A stretch of DNA of 35,170 nt from Saprospiraceae bacterium (GCA_020627985.1 JAHDFV010000008.1:1-35170); one strand, 5' to 3'. Numbered from the stretch's first letter, positions 8,338 to 17,947 are shown. Numbers and translations are program-made. Notes: generated by a model not told the origin, from the sequence alone.

Positions 8338-8369
8338 ATGCAGTTTTAATTTTGATCCATTCAGAATTT

Positions 8370-8406
8370 AAAAAATCCCAAGGCGAATTCGCTTTGGGAT
8401 TTTTTT
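8370..8406. terminator. Bidirectional terminator between lolD-like gene and M28 peptidase gene
   Basis: A6-TCCCAA, a GC-rich inner palindrome GCGAATTCGC, and TTGGGA-T7 form a strong stem flanked by A- and T-runs on both sides. It lies between the convergent stops at 8337 and 8409 and can serve both strands. Confidence 0.88.
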
Positions 8407-8408
8407 AT

Positions 8409-10025
8409 TTAATTGTCCTTTTGTTTAACATCCACTTCAATAGTTTTTTCTTGATTGGCTAATTGCCAAACGGTATGAAAAATAAGTTTACCTATTTTTT
8501 CCATCTTATCAAATTGTATTTTTTCAACAGTATCAGATGTTCTATGATAATCATCGTGCACACCACTAAAATAAAATATTGCAGGAATGCCCTTTTCGGC
8601 AAAATTATAATGATCTGAACGATAATAATATCGATTAGGATCATCTTCTTCGTTAAAGGTATAATCCAATTCTAATTGCGTATATTTTTTATTTGCATTT
8701 TCATTGATGTCATGCAATTCTGTACTTAAACGATCTGCTCCGATGACATAAATATAATTTGGATTGTCTTTGTGTTTTTCATCTACTCTACCGACCATAT
8801 CCACATTGACATCCACAATAGTATTTTCTAAAGGATAAACAGGATGTTTTACATAATATTCTGAACCCAATAATCCTTTTTCTTCTCCAGAAACCCAGAT
8901 AAATAAAATACTTCTTTTGGGACCTAATTGTTCTTCTTTTGCTTTTTTGAAGGCTTCCGCTAAATTTAAAACCATAGAAGAACCAGAACCATTATCGTCT
9001 GCTCCATTATAAATATCATCACCTCTTTTTCCTAAATGGTCATAATGTGCCGATACTACTACGATTTCATTTTTCAATTTAGGATCGGTTCCTTCCAAGA
9101 ATCCTAAAACATTTTCACCAATAATTACATTTAATTCTTTATCCATTTTAAACTTCACACCTGCTGGTAATAAAATGGATTTAGGCTTTCCTGTTTTGCG
9201 GATTTTATTTCGAGCTTTTATGAATTTTTTATAATATTTTTTTCCAATAATATCTTTAGCAACTTTAGTAGAAACATAGACAGAATTAGAAAAATTCTCA
9301 TCCATACCCATTGCATCTTCCCCAATATCTATGCTCCCTTTTATTAAGCGATCTCTGTATCTCGATACTTTTTTCTTGACATCTTGTTCAATAAAAATAA
9401 TGGCTTTTACTCCTTTTCTTTTGGCAGTTTCTAATTTCTTTTTCCAATCTAATGTCCAAGGAGAATAAGAACGCTCCCCTGTAATATGTGAAACAGAATC
9501 TTTCCCCATGGGTTCCCCTTGATAAATCATAATGACTTTATCTTTTACATTGACACCTTTATAGTCACTATATTTTGGGTCATCTATTCCATAACCTAGA
9601 AATAATACTTCATTGGAATTAATTTCTGGTTGATGAACATTTGAAGAAGGAAAAGCATAAAAATCCCACATATAGCGGTATTTGTTATTATTGACATCCA
9701 TGGTTAGTTCATTCCATCGACTATATGCAAAAGCTATGTTTTGGTAATATGAATTTTCAATCGGAGGTTCAAAACCTAATGAGGCTAATTCTTTAGCGAG
9801 ATATGCTGCTGCTTTTTGTTGACCAGGTGTTCCTGTTTCTCTACCTTCCATTTCATCTGAAGCTAAAATCTTCAAATGTTTTTCCATGGTAGATGCTTTG
9901 ATTAATTTAGAAAATTCTTTGGCTATATCTACATCTTGCACTTTAGGAACATCAATCACTTTTTGCCCGATTAGTGGTAACACAAAAATTCCTATTAATA
10001 AAAATATGGTGTTTATTCTTTTCAT
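8409..10025 (-). CDS. Secreted M28-family Zn peptidase with PA domain insert
   Basis: The 538-residue protein starts with a signal peptide (1-21, ending LIGQ) when read from the ATG at 10025; a TTG at 10034 would only add three residues inside rpiB. A PA-type insert occupies about 135-270. The two-zinc aminopeptidase core follows: His327 and Asp329 in SAHYDHLG, bridging Asp343 in GADDNGSG, catalytic Glu381 and ligand Glu382 in VSGEEKGLLG, Asp409 in VDVNVDMVGR, and His494 in DDYHRTSD. All key residues are present. It should remove N-terminal residues from peptides outside the cytoplasm. It follows rpiB with a stop/start gap of 2 nt. Confidence 0.93.
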   Translation of the reverse strand: MKRINTIFLLIGIFVLPLIGQKVIDVPKVQDVDIAKEFSKLIKASTMEKHLKILASDEMEGRETGTPGQQKAAAYLAKELASLGFEPPIENSYYQNIAFAYSRWNELTMDVNNNKYRYMWDFYAFPSSNVHQPEINSNEVLFLGYGIDDPKYSDYKGVNVKDKVIMIYQGEPMGKDSVSHITGERSYSPWTLDWKKKLETAKRKGVKAIIFIEQDVKKKVSRYRDRLIKGSIDIGEDAMGMDENFSNSVYVSTKVAKDIIGKKYYKKFIKARNKIRKTGKPKSILLPAGVKFKMDKELNVIIGENVLGFLEGTDPKLKNEIVVVSAHYDHLGKRGDDIYNGADDNGSGSSMVLNLAEAFKKAKEEQLGPKRSILFIWVSGEEKGLLGSEYYVKHPVYPLENTIVDVNVDMVGRVDEKHKDNPNYIYVIGADRLSTELHDINENANKKYTQLELDYTFNEEDDPNRYYYRSDHYNFAEKGIPAIFYFSGVHDDYHRTSDTVEKIQFDKMEKIGKLIFHTVWQLANQEKTIEVDVKQKDN

Positions 10026-10027
10026 AC

Positions 10028-10477
10028 TTAGCAAGACATTTTAATTTTATTCACTCTACGCTGGTGTCTTCCTCCCTCAAAGTTAGTTTCGATAAAGGTT
10101 TTAACCATTTCCACAGCTTCATCTTCTTTTGTATAACGTACAGGAACACAAATGATATTCGCATTATTATGTAATCTTGCCATTTCAGCAATTTCTTTAT
10201 TCCAGCATAATGCCGCTCTAATCCCTTCATGTTTATTCGCAGTCATACTAACTCCATTACCACTTCCACACAATAGAATACCTAAATCAGCAATACCTTG
10301 TTCTACAAATGTTGCGGTTGGATGTGCAAAATCAGGATAATCAACTGATTCCGCTGAATGTGTTCCAAAATCTAAGACTTCTATTCCTTTTTGATTTAGC
10401 ATTTTTTTTATGGCATTCTTATATGGAAAACCAGCATGATCACAGCCTATTGAAATTATCATTTGATTCTTTTTCAT
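10028..10477 (-). CDS. rpiB: Ribose-5-phosphate isomerase B
   Basis: A 149-residue enzyme that interconverts ribose 5-phosphate and ribulose 5-phosphate in the pentose phosphate pathway. It shows the RpiB/LacAB signatures GCDHAG (11-16), DYPD (46-49), the active-site loop CGSGNGVSMTANK (70-82) with Cys70 as catalytic base, His103 in RLHNNANI, and the phosphate-binding GGRHQRRV near the C-terminus. Length is typical. It is downstream of the DUF2723 gene (52-nt gap) and immediately upstream of the M28 peptidase; the three probably share a transcript, but they have no obvious common function. Confidence 0.95.
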   Translation of the reverse strand: MKKNQMIISIGCDHAGFPYKNAIKKMLNQKGIEVLDFGTHSAESVDYPDFAHPTATFVEQGIADLGILLCGSGNGVSMTANKHEGIRAALCWNKEIAEMARLHNNANIICVPVRYTKEDEAVEMVKTFIETNFEGGRHQRRVNKIKMSC

Positions 10478-10490
10478 CTTTAAACAAGAA

Positions 10491-10521
10491 ATGCCAGGAT
10501 ATTATTAAAATATCCTGACAT
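10491..10521. terminator. Hairpin between the DUF2723 gene and rpiB
   Basis: ATGCCAGGATATT and its near-perfect reverse complement ending in GACAT form a 12-13-bp stem with a small AT loop. On the minus strand the following bases are only moderately T-rich, while on the plus strand a T6 run follows, so termination on the minus strand is uncertain. Confidence 0.5.
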
Positions 10522-10529
10522 CTTTTTTA

Positions 10530-13500
10530 TTAATCTCCAGAAGTATTCGGTTCTGGTTGTGTTCTTGGTGGTGGTGTTGGTTGTTGCTGTCGAATTACAC
10601 CAAAAGGAGCGAAGCGATTTTGGATCTTAGAAATGAGATCTCTATCTTTTCCTCTAGCTGCGACAGATAATAATTGGTTCACACCCGATCGAGTTGCTGA
10701 ATAATCAGATTGGAAAGAACTTCCTTGTTTAAAAGTATCTTCATCTAATGATTCTAAGAATTTCAATTTCTCTTCAAAATTATTCATCAAGATTTCAATA
10801 TGAGGCATGGCTTTATCTAAAGCTCCAGCAGCTACATAAGTATCTAATAGACTTACCGTAGAATAATCATAAGCAAAATTAAAATTGGGGAAGCCTTCAA
10901 AATACTTATCGATTAATGCAATGGCTTTCTCTTTTTTCCCTTCTGTAACCAATTGTTGTGCTCCTCTTAATATAGAGTAATGCATACTTTGAACACTAGG
11001 TCCATATTTATCATCCACAAACATATCGAATTTATCAAAGTTCCCCCAACGCCATTTATTCATTACGTTGTCATACAATTTATCTGCATGAACAGATCCC
11101 ATTCCTAATGCACCTAATTGGCTATACCGATCTACGGGTTTTGTATTTGTTGGAACTAATCTTAAGGCTAAACCTTCTAATTGTAAATAATTATCTAATC
11201 CCATTAAGTTTTCTTTCCGAACGGTTACCGCAAAGTAAATTGGACGTTTATTGAAATTAGAAGCTAGAATATCTAATAAAGCAGCATCACCTTTCAATAA
11301 TCTTGTCTTCTTGATTTTGAAATTCATTTGATTCACGATCTCAGCATTACTACCTACAGGCAATACTTTATTTCTAATGACACTTTCTTTATCAACAGGA
11401 ATGTAAACATCTTGAGTGGGTAAGAAACTTTCCATCATTGCTCCACCCTGTCTTCCTAAAGGATTATCATCTCCCATAAATTTAACTACATTGGCTAGAC
11501 TCGTTGTACCCAATTGTTTATTAAAGAAGAACTGTGGTCTTTTCTTTCCTCGAATCGATTCACTGGTTAATATGAAATCTAATTTTTCAGAATCATTGAC
11601 TTTTCTTCTGAGTTGGTCAATGTACCAATCAACTTGGATTAAACTTAAATTCACTACACGTACATCTGTACGAATGCCTTCGACTTCTTGGGCATACCAT
11701 AGTGGATAGGTATCATTATCTCCATAAGTAAAAATGATGGCATTTTCTTCTACAGAATTCAAGAAATTGGATGCATAATCTCTTGCACCATAATGCTTCG
11801 CTCTACTGTTATCATCATAGTTTTCAAAACCCATAATTAATGGAGCTAACATCACGATACTTACTCCTAAAATACTTGCTAATTTCGGATCTAACTTAAA
11901 TGACTTTGTAAATAAAGCTCTTAAGCCTAAAACCCCCAAACCGATAAAAATACAAAAGGTAAAGAAGGAACCTACTAATACATAATCTCTTTCTCTTGGC
12001 TCACTTGGTGGTTGATTGGAATAAATAATAATAGCTATACCTGTCATGAAGAATAAGGCTAATAAAGCTAGAGCTTCATCAGGTCTTCTTCGGAAAAGGA
12101 ACACAAGTCCTACAATTCCAAAAATAAAAGGTAACATATAATAAGTATTCCGAGCTTGATCTTCTTTCATTTCTGTGGTCAATTCACTCATATTATGCGT
12201 TCGCATATTATCAATGAACGGAATACCAGTAATCCAATGCCCTTTCCCTTTATCCCAATGGCTATAACCTTGTTGGCTATTTTGTTTGCCAGAGAAATTC
12301 CACATAAAATATCTAAAGTACATCCAACCGATCTGATAACGGAAGAAGAAATGGAGATTATCTCCCATTGTTGGTTGACGATCTAAAACTCGATCTCCAT
12401 ATTTATCAATTAATGGACGACCATCGGCTCCTTTTTTATATTTAATCCCAAACCATTCCATATATAAACCTTCTCGATCTGTATGACTGATTCTAGGGAA
12501 AAGAATATGCTTATCTTTTTCGTATTCTAAAGTAGGATGATCATCCGTAATTTCATATCGGCCCGTCTTTTCCACATAATCATAACGATCTTCACTTGAT
12601 GAAGCTATAGGTCTAGCATCAAAATGTGGTCCATAAAGTAAAGGTCTTTCTCCATATTGTTCTCGATTCAAATATGGTAATAATCGCATAGCATTGCTTG
12701 GATTATTCATATTAATCGGTGTGTTTACGTTTGCACGGATTACAATAACACCAATCGTTGAAAAAGCAGAAAGTATCAAAGCAAAAGCAACTGTAGCATA
12801 TTGTAATTCTGGTAATTTTAATTCTTTAGAATACTTTAAGCCTGCAAAAATGATTCCCCCTAAAAGCAATGATAATGGAATGAGTCCTGAATGAATAGGC
12901 ATTCCTAAACCATTCACCATTAATCTTTCCATCCATGTCCAAACGGTAGGGATTCCTACGATAACAAAGTATTGTATAAAGATCATCAAACAAACTCCCG
13001 CTAGTCCAGCTGCAGCCATTCCTTTAATTGATCTTTCTTTATTTTTCTTGAAATAATAAAGTAAAGCCATTGCAGGTAAAGTCAATAAACTTAAAAGGTG
13101 AACTCCAATAGAAAGCCCTGCCATAAATAATGAAAATACTATCCAACGATCACTTTCCATTTCATCAGGTAAGCTATACCATTTTGACATTCCCCAAACT
13201 ACCACTGAAGTAAAGAATGTAGACATGGCATATACTTCGCCCTCTACAGCGGAAAACCAAATTGAAGAACAAAAAGCAGTACTTAAACCTGCTACTAAAC
13301 CAACACCCATTAAAGCGATGTTTTGGTCTCCTGTAGTCTCCCCTTCTCGTCCTACTAAAGCTATTTTACCAAAAATTATAGCGACCCAACAAATAAAAGC
13401 TGCTGTTAAAGCCGTAAAAAAACCAGACATTACATTAATGGAATAAGAAATATTTTCTGGGTTATCTGAAAGTACATCAGCAACCAAAGTAAACATCCTT

Positions 13501-13679
13501 CCAATAATTAAAAAGATAGGTGCTCCTGGTGGGTGAACAACTTCAAATTTATAAGCTCCTGTTATAAACTCTCCACAATCCCAGAGACTACCAGTCGGTT
13601 CTGCTGTTAAAGCATAAACGATCATTGCGATAGCAAATACAATCCAGCCAGTTATTTTACTTGATGATTTATAATCCAT
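10530..13679 (-). CDS. DUF2723 (TMEM260-like) polytopic membrane protein, probable O-mannosyltransferase-type glycosyltransferase
   Basis: A 1049-residue protein. The N-terminal 110 residues hold the DUF2723 core: a membrane helix, then TGSLWDCGEFITGAYKFEVVHPPGAPIF with the acidic D-C-G-E motif in the first external loop, as in GT-C glycosyltransferases. Many membrane helices follow up to about residue 650, with SNQPPSEPRERDYVLVGSFF in a late loop. The C-terminal 400 residues are soluble, with a TYGDNDTYPLWYAQ segment and helical TPR-like repeats, ending in a Pro/Gln-rich tail. The human relative TMEM260 is an O-mannosyltransferase. Donor and acceptor here are unknown; glycosylation of exported proteins is inferred. 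Confidence 0.85.
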   Translation of the reverse strand: MDYKSSSKITGWIVFAIAMIVYALTAEPTGSLWDCGEFITGAYKFEVVHPPGAPIFLIIGRMFTLVADVLSDNPENISYSINVMSGFFTALTAAFICWVAIIFGKIALVGREGETTGDQNIALMGVGLVAGLSTAFCSSIWFSAVEGEVYAMSTFFTSVVVWGMSKWYSLPDEMESDRWIVFSLFMAGLSIGVHLLSLLTLPAMALLYYFKKNKERSIKGMAAAGLAGVCLMIFIQYFVIVGIPTVWTWMERLMVNGLGMPIHSGLIPLSLLLGGIIFAGLKYSKELKLPELQYATVAFALILSAFSTIGVIVIRANVNTPINMNNPSNAMRLLPYLNREQYGERPLLYGPHFDARPIASSSEDRYDYVEKTGRYEITDDHPTLEYEKDKHILFPRISHTDREGLYMEWFGIKYKKGADGRPLIDKYGDRVLDRQPTMGDNLHFFFRYQIGWMYFRYFMWNFSGKQNSQQGYSHWDKGKGHWITGIPFIDNMRTHNMSELTTEMKEDQARNTYYMLPFIFGIVGLVFLFRRRPDEALALLALFFMTGIAIIIYSNQPPSEPRERDYVLVGSFFTFCIFIGLGVLGLRALFTKSFKLDPKLASILGVSIVMLAPLIMGFENYDDNSRAKHYGARDYASNFLNSVEENAIIFTYGDNDTYPLWYAQEVEGIRTDVRVVNLSLIQVDWYIDQLRRKVNDSEKLDFILTSESIRGKKRPQFFFNKQLGTTSLANVVKFMGDDNPLGRQGGAMMESFLPTQDVYIPVDKESVIRNKVLPVGSNAEIVNQMNFKIKKTRLLKGDAALLDILASNFNKRPIYFAVTVRKENLMGLDNYLQLEGLALRLVPTNTKPVDRYSQLGALGMGSVHADKLYDNVMNKWRWGNFDKFDMFVDDKYGPSVQSMHYSILRGAQQLVTEGKKEKAIALIDKYFEGFPNFNFAYDYSTVSLLDTYVAAGALDKAMPHIEILMNNFEEKLKFLESLDEDTFKQGSSFQSDYSATRSGVNQLLSVAARGKDRDLISKIQNRFAPFGVIRQQQPTPPPRTQPEPNTSGD

Positions 13680-13764
13680 TGATTTTTATTTAAACGTATT
13701 CAGATTTACACCTTATTTGGGGTATCTAAATATGATGATAATGGCACCTGTGGAAATGCCGCGA

Positions 13765-13772
13765 CAAAAATA
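13765..13772 (-). promoter_or_regulatory. Promoter -7 box for the DUF2723-rpiB-peptidase unit
   Basis: The minus strand reads TATTTTTG, matching TAnnTTTG, with a TTTG -33 candidate (13788-13791) 15 nt upstream, slightly closer than usual. It lies 86 nt before the ATG at 13679. Confidence 0.45.
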
Positions 13773-13854
13773 ACAAAATGTTTTTAGCAAAGACAGTATA
13801 TTTGGATTTCAAGTTGCCTTTATACCGTACATAAGCCTAAATAATTGCCTATTA

Positions 13855-13882
13855 TTTGCTTAAACCTGCAAGACTATCTTTA
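13855..13882 (+). promoter_or_regulatory. Promoter candidate for the 2OG-Fe(II) oxygenase gene
   Basis: TTTG (13855-13858) and TATCTTTA (13875-13882), one mismatch from TAnnTTTG, are 16 nt apart. The start codon follows 55 nt later. Confidence 0.4.
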
Positions 13883-13937
13883 TTTTTGTTAAAAATTAGC
13901 ATATAAAGGCATAAAACAAGTCGATAAATTAACATCC

Positions 13938-14774
13938 ATGGAGTTAAAATATAATGATTTTACATATCAAGATTTAAGAGAAAAAGCAATTCAGCATCAA
14001 GAGGAATACAAAAAGGCTTTGCCTTTTCCGTATATCGTTTTTGATAATTTTTTTAAACCTTCTATTTTAAAAGAAATTTTAAAGGAGTTTCCTCAATTAT
14101 CTGAAAAGACAGATATCCATTATAAGAATCCAAATGAATCGAAATTTGCTTCAAATAAAGAATTAAGGTTTGGGGAACATACTAGAGATTTTCTTCATTA
14201 TTTAAATTCTCAACCATTTTTAGAATTCTTACAAGATTTAACGGGCATTAAAGAAACTTTAGTTCCTGATCCTTATTTTGAAGGAGGAGGGCTTCACCAA
14301 ATCAAAAGAGGAGGTTATTTAAAATTGCATGTTGATTTTCATAAACATCGAAAAATGAATTTGGACCGTCGATTAAATGTTCTGGTTTATTTAAATGAAA
14401 ATTGGGAAGAAGAATATGGTGGTTTCTTTGAATTGTGGGAAACAGATATGAGTAAATGTGCAGAGAAAATTGCTCCTTTATTTAATCGCTTAGTTATCTT
14501 CTCTACAACAGGTTCTTCTTGGCATGGACATCCTGATGCATTGACTTGCCCTGAAGACAGAAGTAGAAAATCTATGGCGCTTTATTATTATACCAATGGA
14601 AGACCGAAAGAAGAAGTTGCTAATGTAAATAGTGATCGGATTACTACAACTTTTGCGAATCGTAAAGATCAGGATAGTACCAAAATGACGGCTTATAATT
14701 CTATGGTGAATTTAGCAAATGATTTACTTCCTCCTTTATTTGTTCGTACAATTAAAAAATATAGAAATAAATAA
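13938..14774 (+). CDS. 2-oxoglutarate/Fe(II)-dependent oxygenase
   Basis: The 278-residue protein shows the double-stranded beta-helix iron site of prolyl-hydroxylase-type oxygenases: His131 and Asp133 in LHVDFHKH, a distal His in SSWHGHPD (His196 most likely) and Arg210 in DRSRKSMALYYYTN to bind the 2-oxoglutarate carboxylate. The strand RRLNVLVYLNENWEEEYGG between them is characteristic. No signal peptide, so it acts in the cytoplasm. Such enzymes hydroxylate proteins, sugars or small molecules; the substrate is not evident from the neighbours, which are unrelated. It appears to be a single-gene unit. Confidence 0.9.
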   Translation: MELKYNDFTYQDLREKAIQHQEEYKKALPFPYIVFDNFFKPSILKEILKEFPQLSEKTDIHYKNPNESKFASNKELRFGEHTRDFLHYLNSQPFLEFLQDLTGIKETLVPDPYFEGGGLHQIKRGGYLKLHVDFHKHRKMNLDRRLNVLVYLNENWEEEYGGFFELWETDMSKCAEKIAPLFNRLVIFSTTGSSWHGHPDALTCPEDRSRKSMALYYYTNGRPKEEVANVNSDRITTTFANRKDQDSTKMTAYNSMVNLANDLLPPLFVRTIKKYRNK

Positions 14775-14784
14775 TAGACTTTAT

Positions 14785-14830
14785 CCATAAAAAAAGCAGC
14801 ATTTAAAATTAAATGCTGCTTTTTTTATGG
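14785..14830. terminator. Bidirectional terminator between oxygenase gene and panB
   Basis: A near-perfect 46-nt palindrome. Each arm is CCATA7GCAGCATTTAA or its complement, so both strands present a stem with GC-rich GCAGC flanked by T7. It separates the convergent stops at 14774 and 14844. Confidence 0.92.
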
Positions 14831-14843
14831 ATATAATATGAGA

Positions 14844-15662
14844 TTAATATTGTTCTTTATCGCTTGGAAAATCGACAGTTTTCACGTCATCTATATACTG
14901 TTTAACAGCTCCTTTAATTTCAGAAAATAAATCTAAATATCGTCTCAAAAATCTAGGATTAAAATCTTTCGTAATTCCTAATAAATCATGTGTTACTAAA
15001 ACCTGACCATCTACTTGATTCCCTGCACCTATTCCAATTACTGGAATCTTAACTGTTTCTGCAACTTTCTTTGCTAATTTTGCTGGTATTTTCTCCAAGA
15101 CCAAAGCATAACAGCCTAATTCTTCTAAATGTAAAGCATCTTCGATTAATTTCTTTGCTTCTTCTTCTTCCTTTGCTCTTACAGTATACGTGCCAAATTT
15201 ATAAATAGATTGAGGTGTTAAACCTAAATGTCCCATTACTGGTATTCCAGCAGATAAAATTCTTTTAATAGAATCACCTATTTCTGATCCACCTTCCATT
15301 TTCACAGTATGTGCACCAGATTCTTTCATGATACGAATTGCAGAACTAAGCGCTTTCCTAGAGTTTCCTTGGTAAGAACCGAAAGGCAAATCTACAACGA
15401 CCAAACAACGAGTTATTCCTCTAATGACAGAAGAAGCATGATATATCATTTGATCTAATGTAATCGGTAATGTTGTTTCATGTCCTGCCATGACATTGGA
15501 TGCAGAATCACCGACTAATAAAACGTCAATTCCAGCCTCATCTAAAATCTTAGCTGTCGAAAAATCATATGCTGTTAACATAGATATTTTTTCCCCATTA
15601 TCTTTCATCGATTGAAGGATATGAGTGGTAATTCTTTTTACTTCTTTTTTTGCAACTGACAT
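14844..15662 (-). CDS. panB: 3-methyl-2-oxobutanoate hydroxymethyltransferase
   Basis: A 272-residue TIM-barrel enzyme that transfers a hydroxymethyl group from 5,10-methylene-tetrahydrofolate to 2-oxoisovalerate, giving ketopantoate for pantothenate and CoA. The magnesium ligands are present: Asp52 in [12 protein letters not shown], Asp91 in DLPFGSYQ and Glu123 in KMEGG. The catalytic acid Glu190 is in VLEKIP, and the IPVIGIGAG loop (206-214) is intact. Length fits the family. It lies 63 nt downstream of an alpha/beta hydrolase gene but has its own promoter candidate in the gap. panC and panD are not in the window. Confidence 0.97.
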   Translation of the reverse strand: MSVAKKEVKRITTHILQSMKDNGEKISMLTAYDFSTAKILDEAGIDVLLVGDSASNVMAGHETTLPITLDQMIYHASSVIRGITRCLVVVDLPFGSYQGNSRKALSSAIRIMKESGAHTVKMEGGSEIGDSIKRILSAGIPVMGHLGLTPQSIYKFGTYTVRAKEEEEAKKLIEDALHLEELGCYALVLEKIPAKLAKKVAETVKIPVIGIGAGNQVDGQVLVTHDLLGITKDFNPRFLRRYLDLFSEIKGAVKQYIDDVKTVDFPSDKEQY

Positions 15663-15685
15663 GCTTAATTTTTGCTTTTGAATTG

Positions 15686-15693
15686 CAAATATA
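15686..15693 (-). promoter_or_regulatory. Promoter -7 box for panB
   Basis: The minus strand reads TATATTTG followed by C, a perfect TAnnTTTG, 23 nt before the panB ATG. Just upstream (15694-15706) lies the small inverted repeat ATTCTT-G-AAGAAT, a possible operator. No -33 TTTG is seen at the right distance. Confidence 0.5.
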
Positions 15694-15725
15694 CATTCTT
15701 GAAGAATAAAATGTATGATTCCTAT

Positions 15726-16706
15726 TTATTCTTCAAACTTATTCATAAAAATTCTAACGGATGATATCCATTTTGTTGGCTCATCTTGAATGTGTCCATT
15801 ATGTCCTACATTTTCTAAAATGACGAGTTCTTTTTCTCCTGAGATTGCTTCAAAAACATTCTGAGTTTCTGAAGGTCTGACCAATGGATCTTGTGCTCCC
15901 CAAAAATACAGTGTTGGAACATCTACTGATTTTGCATATTCCATTGGACTATGCTTAAATGCATTAAAGCCATTTTGCACTCCTCCCCAAAAGACTAATA
16001 GATGTCCTAAACCCAAAAATGGAGCTCCTAGATTTTCAAATCTACTTTTAGTTGCTGTCAACATACTTTCAAATGGGCATTGAATGATAATTCCTTTGGG
16101 TTTTATTCCTTCGTGCGCTATACTTCTTAAGATTGTTGCCGCTCCCATTGATTCTCCAAACAAGAAAACATTATCATTGGGCGTATTTTCTACTAAAAAA
16201 TCAAAAGCCATTTTAGCATCTTTTGCTTCTTTTACTCCAATTGTGCAATAATTTCCTTCAGAATCTCCGCTACCTGAAGTATCCATTAATAAGACATTAT
16301 AATCTAAATCTAAAAAAGCATAAGCATAGGGCAAAATAGAAGCTTTGCATGCACCATAACCATGAAACAATGCAATAGATCCTTTTGCATTTTCTTTGGT
16401 CATCCACCAGGAATGCAATTTCCCATTTTCATTTTCTTGAACAACTTCTTTATACTTTACTTTGGGTAAAATTTTATTTTGAGGTCGAGGTACGTTTGCA
16501 CCTAAAAATAGTGCTTTTATTTTTTGACTTGTCGTTATATTTGTGGAGGATAATCTTTTCCCTCCTTCCGAAAAATGAGTAAACTTATAGGCATGCATAT
16601 AGGTTATCCCATTTACTAAAAAGAAAAAAAGGAAAAAGAAAAAGGCGATTCTTTTCCACCATTTAGACTTTCGGTTTCTAGTTGTTGTATTATTTTTAAG
16701 GCTCAC
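15726..16706 (-). CDS. Membrane-anchored alpha/beta hydrolase
   Basis: The 326-residue protein starts with a basic N-terminus and one very hydrophobic helix (about 20-36), so the hydrolase domain should face the periplasm. The catalytic triad is clear: Ser186 in GESMG, Asp273 in GAQDPLV, and His302 in VGHNGH. HGYG (115-118) supplies the oxyanion-hole region, and MDTSGSGDSEG follows strand 4, as in the BEM46/YfhR group. Substrate is unknown. The start is a GTG at 16706; no in-frame ATG lies before the membrane helix, so GTG is needed to keep the anchor. It precedes panB by 63 nt. Confidence 0.88.
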   Translation of the reverse strand: MSLKNNTTTRNRKSKWWKRIAFFFFLFFFLVNGITYMHAYKFTHFSEGGKRLSSTNITTSQKIKALFLGANVPRPQNKILPKVKYKEVVQENENGKLHSWWMTKENAKGSIALFHGYGACKASILPYAYAFLDLDYNVLLMDTSGSGDSEGNYCTIGVKEAKDAKMAFDFLVENTPNDNVFLFGESMGAATILRSIAHEGIKPKGIIIQCPFESMLTATKSRFENLGAPFLGLGHLLVFWGGVQNGFNAFKHSPMEYAKSVDVPTLYFWGAQDPLVRPSETQNVFEAISGEKELVILENVGHNGHIQDEPTKWISSVRIFMNKFEE

Positions 16707-16863
16707 GTTATTTAATTTTAATACAATTTAGGTATTCTGTAATTATAATTTACCTTTAGAGAAATAAGATTAATAAATCATTCAATATCGATAAGAATAT
16801 CTTCTTCATCGATAATTTTTAATTTCAAAAAAATATTTAACAACCTTTATCAAACTCAAGTGT

Positions 16864-17649
16864 ATGAAAAAATTTATAACATTAATCAGCTTTTTATTTC
16901 TATGTCAAATGAGCTATGCTCAGATATGGGTTGATGTAGGAGCAAGAGTCGGATTTGGGATGACGATTCTTTATAATTCAAATATTTTTAATGATGTACC
17001 ATATAACCATCAATTTGGTGGAGGTCCAGGATTTGGTGGTCGATTGGGTGTAAATTTTGGTTCTCATCATGGTTTTACGATTGATGCCATGTCTCACTCT
17101 ATGAAACAAAAGTTTGAATATAAATTAGATATAACAGGAGATGAATTCCATGAAAACTTAGTTGAATGGAAAAATTTAGACTTGTACTTATTGTATCGAG
17201 GAAGTAGTCATAAAGTATTTATAGAAGTCGGCCCCATGTTGTCATTTGTTAAAAAACTAAAACAAAACGATGATAATTTAGATGAAACTTTGTTACTAAC
17301 AGCTACAGGTGCTTCATCCGTTTCTGAATTTTATAGAGAACAATATGTTTCAGCTGTTTTGGGTTTTGGAGGATTTTTAGTAGGTTCTGAATCTGTATCT
17401 TTAAATATTGGATTTAGACTGCATTATGCGCTTCAAGATTTCATAACTGATTTGGGACAAAACCCAGAACCCACTGGCTTGGTTTACAGTAGTTTTCCTG
17501 CTCCTATTCGAGATAATTCTTATGATTCTTACAAAGCAACTCGACCATTATTTGGGGAAGTTTCTTTAGAATTAAGTTTTGGATTGGGTAGTGTAGCTAA
17601 AACTAGTTGTAGTAACAGAATGCATTGGTTTTGGTCAGGCAATCGTTAA
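16864..17649 (+). CDS. Exported outer-membrane beta-barrel-like protein
   Basis: The 261-residue protein has a clear signal peptide (about 1-19, ending SYAQ) followed by amphipathic strands with Gly-rich turns, e.g. VDVGARVGFGMTIL, GFGGRLGVNFGSHHGFTIDAM and VSLNIGFRLHYALQDF, consistent with a small outer-membrane barrel. The last strand candidate is LFGEVSLELSFGLGS, followed by an odd 20-residue tail with a Cys, Trp and Arg. No named family is recognised. The next small membrane gene starts only 15 nt downstream, so the two are probably co-transcribed. The spacer upstream holds two copies of ATCGATA (16786 and 16807 area) with no clear promoter. Confidence 0.7.
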   Translation: MKKFITLISFLFLCQMSYAQIWVDVGARVGFGMTILYNSNIFNDVPYNHQFGGGPGFGGRLGVNFGSHHGFTIDAMSHSMKQKFEYKLDITGDEFHENLVEWKNLDLYLLYRGSSHKVFIEVGPMLSFVKKLKQNDDNLDETLLLTATGASSVSEFYREQYVSAVLGFGGFLVGSESVSLNIGFRLHYALQDFITDLGQNPEPTGLVYSSFPAPIRDNSYDSYKATRPLFGEVSLELSFGLGSVAKTSCSNRMHWFWSGNR

Positions 17650-17664
17650 TAAAAAAATATAAAT

Positions 17665-17947
17665 ATGGAATGGTTAGAACGTTTACATATCATACATAGT
17701 TTAACTGGATTATTCCATACAATTTTTGCCATCTTGGAGAAGAATCAATGAAAAATGGATGATCACTCATTTTTATTTTATGAATTGGTCTGTAGTCGGT
17801 TTGTATTGTGATTTTTGGGCAGAAGTCGGCGTTCGATTTTTAGAAATGAGATATTTTTGGTGGCTTGTTATGTTGGCTACAATGTTGACTTCTTTTATAG
17901 GATCTATCATTATTAATCGAAAAGCAAAAGAATTAAATTTTAGATAA
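17665..17947 (+). CDS. Small membrane protein, reading frame broken by one apparent surplus T
   Basis: An ATG at 17665 starts MEWLERLHIIHSLTGLFHTI, then stops after 28 residues. The next frame (+1), open to 17947, continues PSWRRINEKWMITHFYFMNWSVV and has a second membrane helix YFWWLVMLATMLTSFIGSII with a positive C-terminus. Removing one T from the T5 run at 17723-17727 joins them into a 93-residue protein with two or three membrane helices. No family is recognised. Because the two halves share composition and the join falls in a homopolymer, I treat it as one gene with a sequencing error or recent mutation. Alternatively, the downstream part is a separate small gene using TTG at 17726. Confidence 0.6.

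Noticed and set aside
16780-16815. Two ATCGATA copies with AAGAATATCTT between them upstream of 16864
   Set aside because: Short and AT-rich; similar chance matches occur in other spacers. No sign of an operator shared with another gene.
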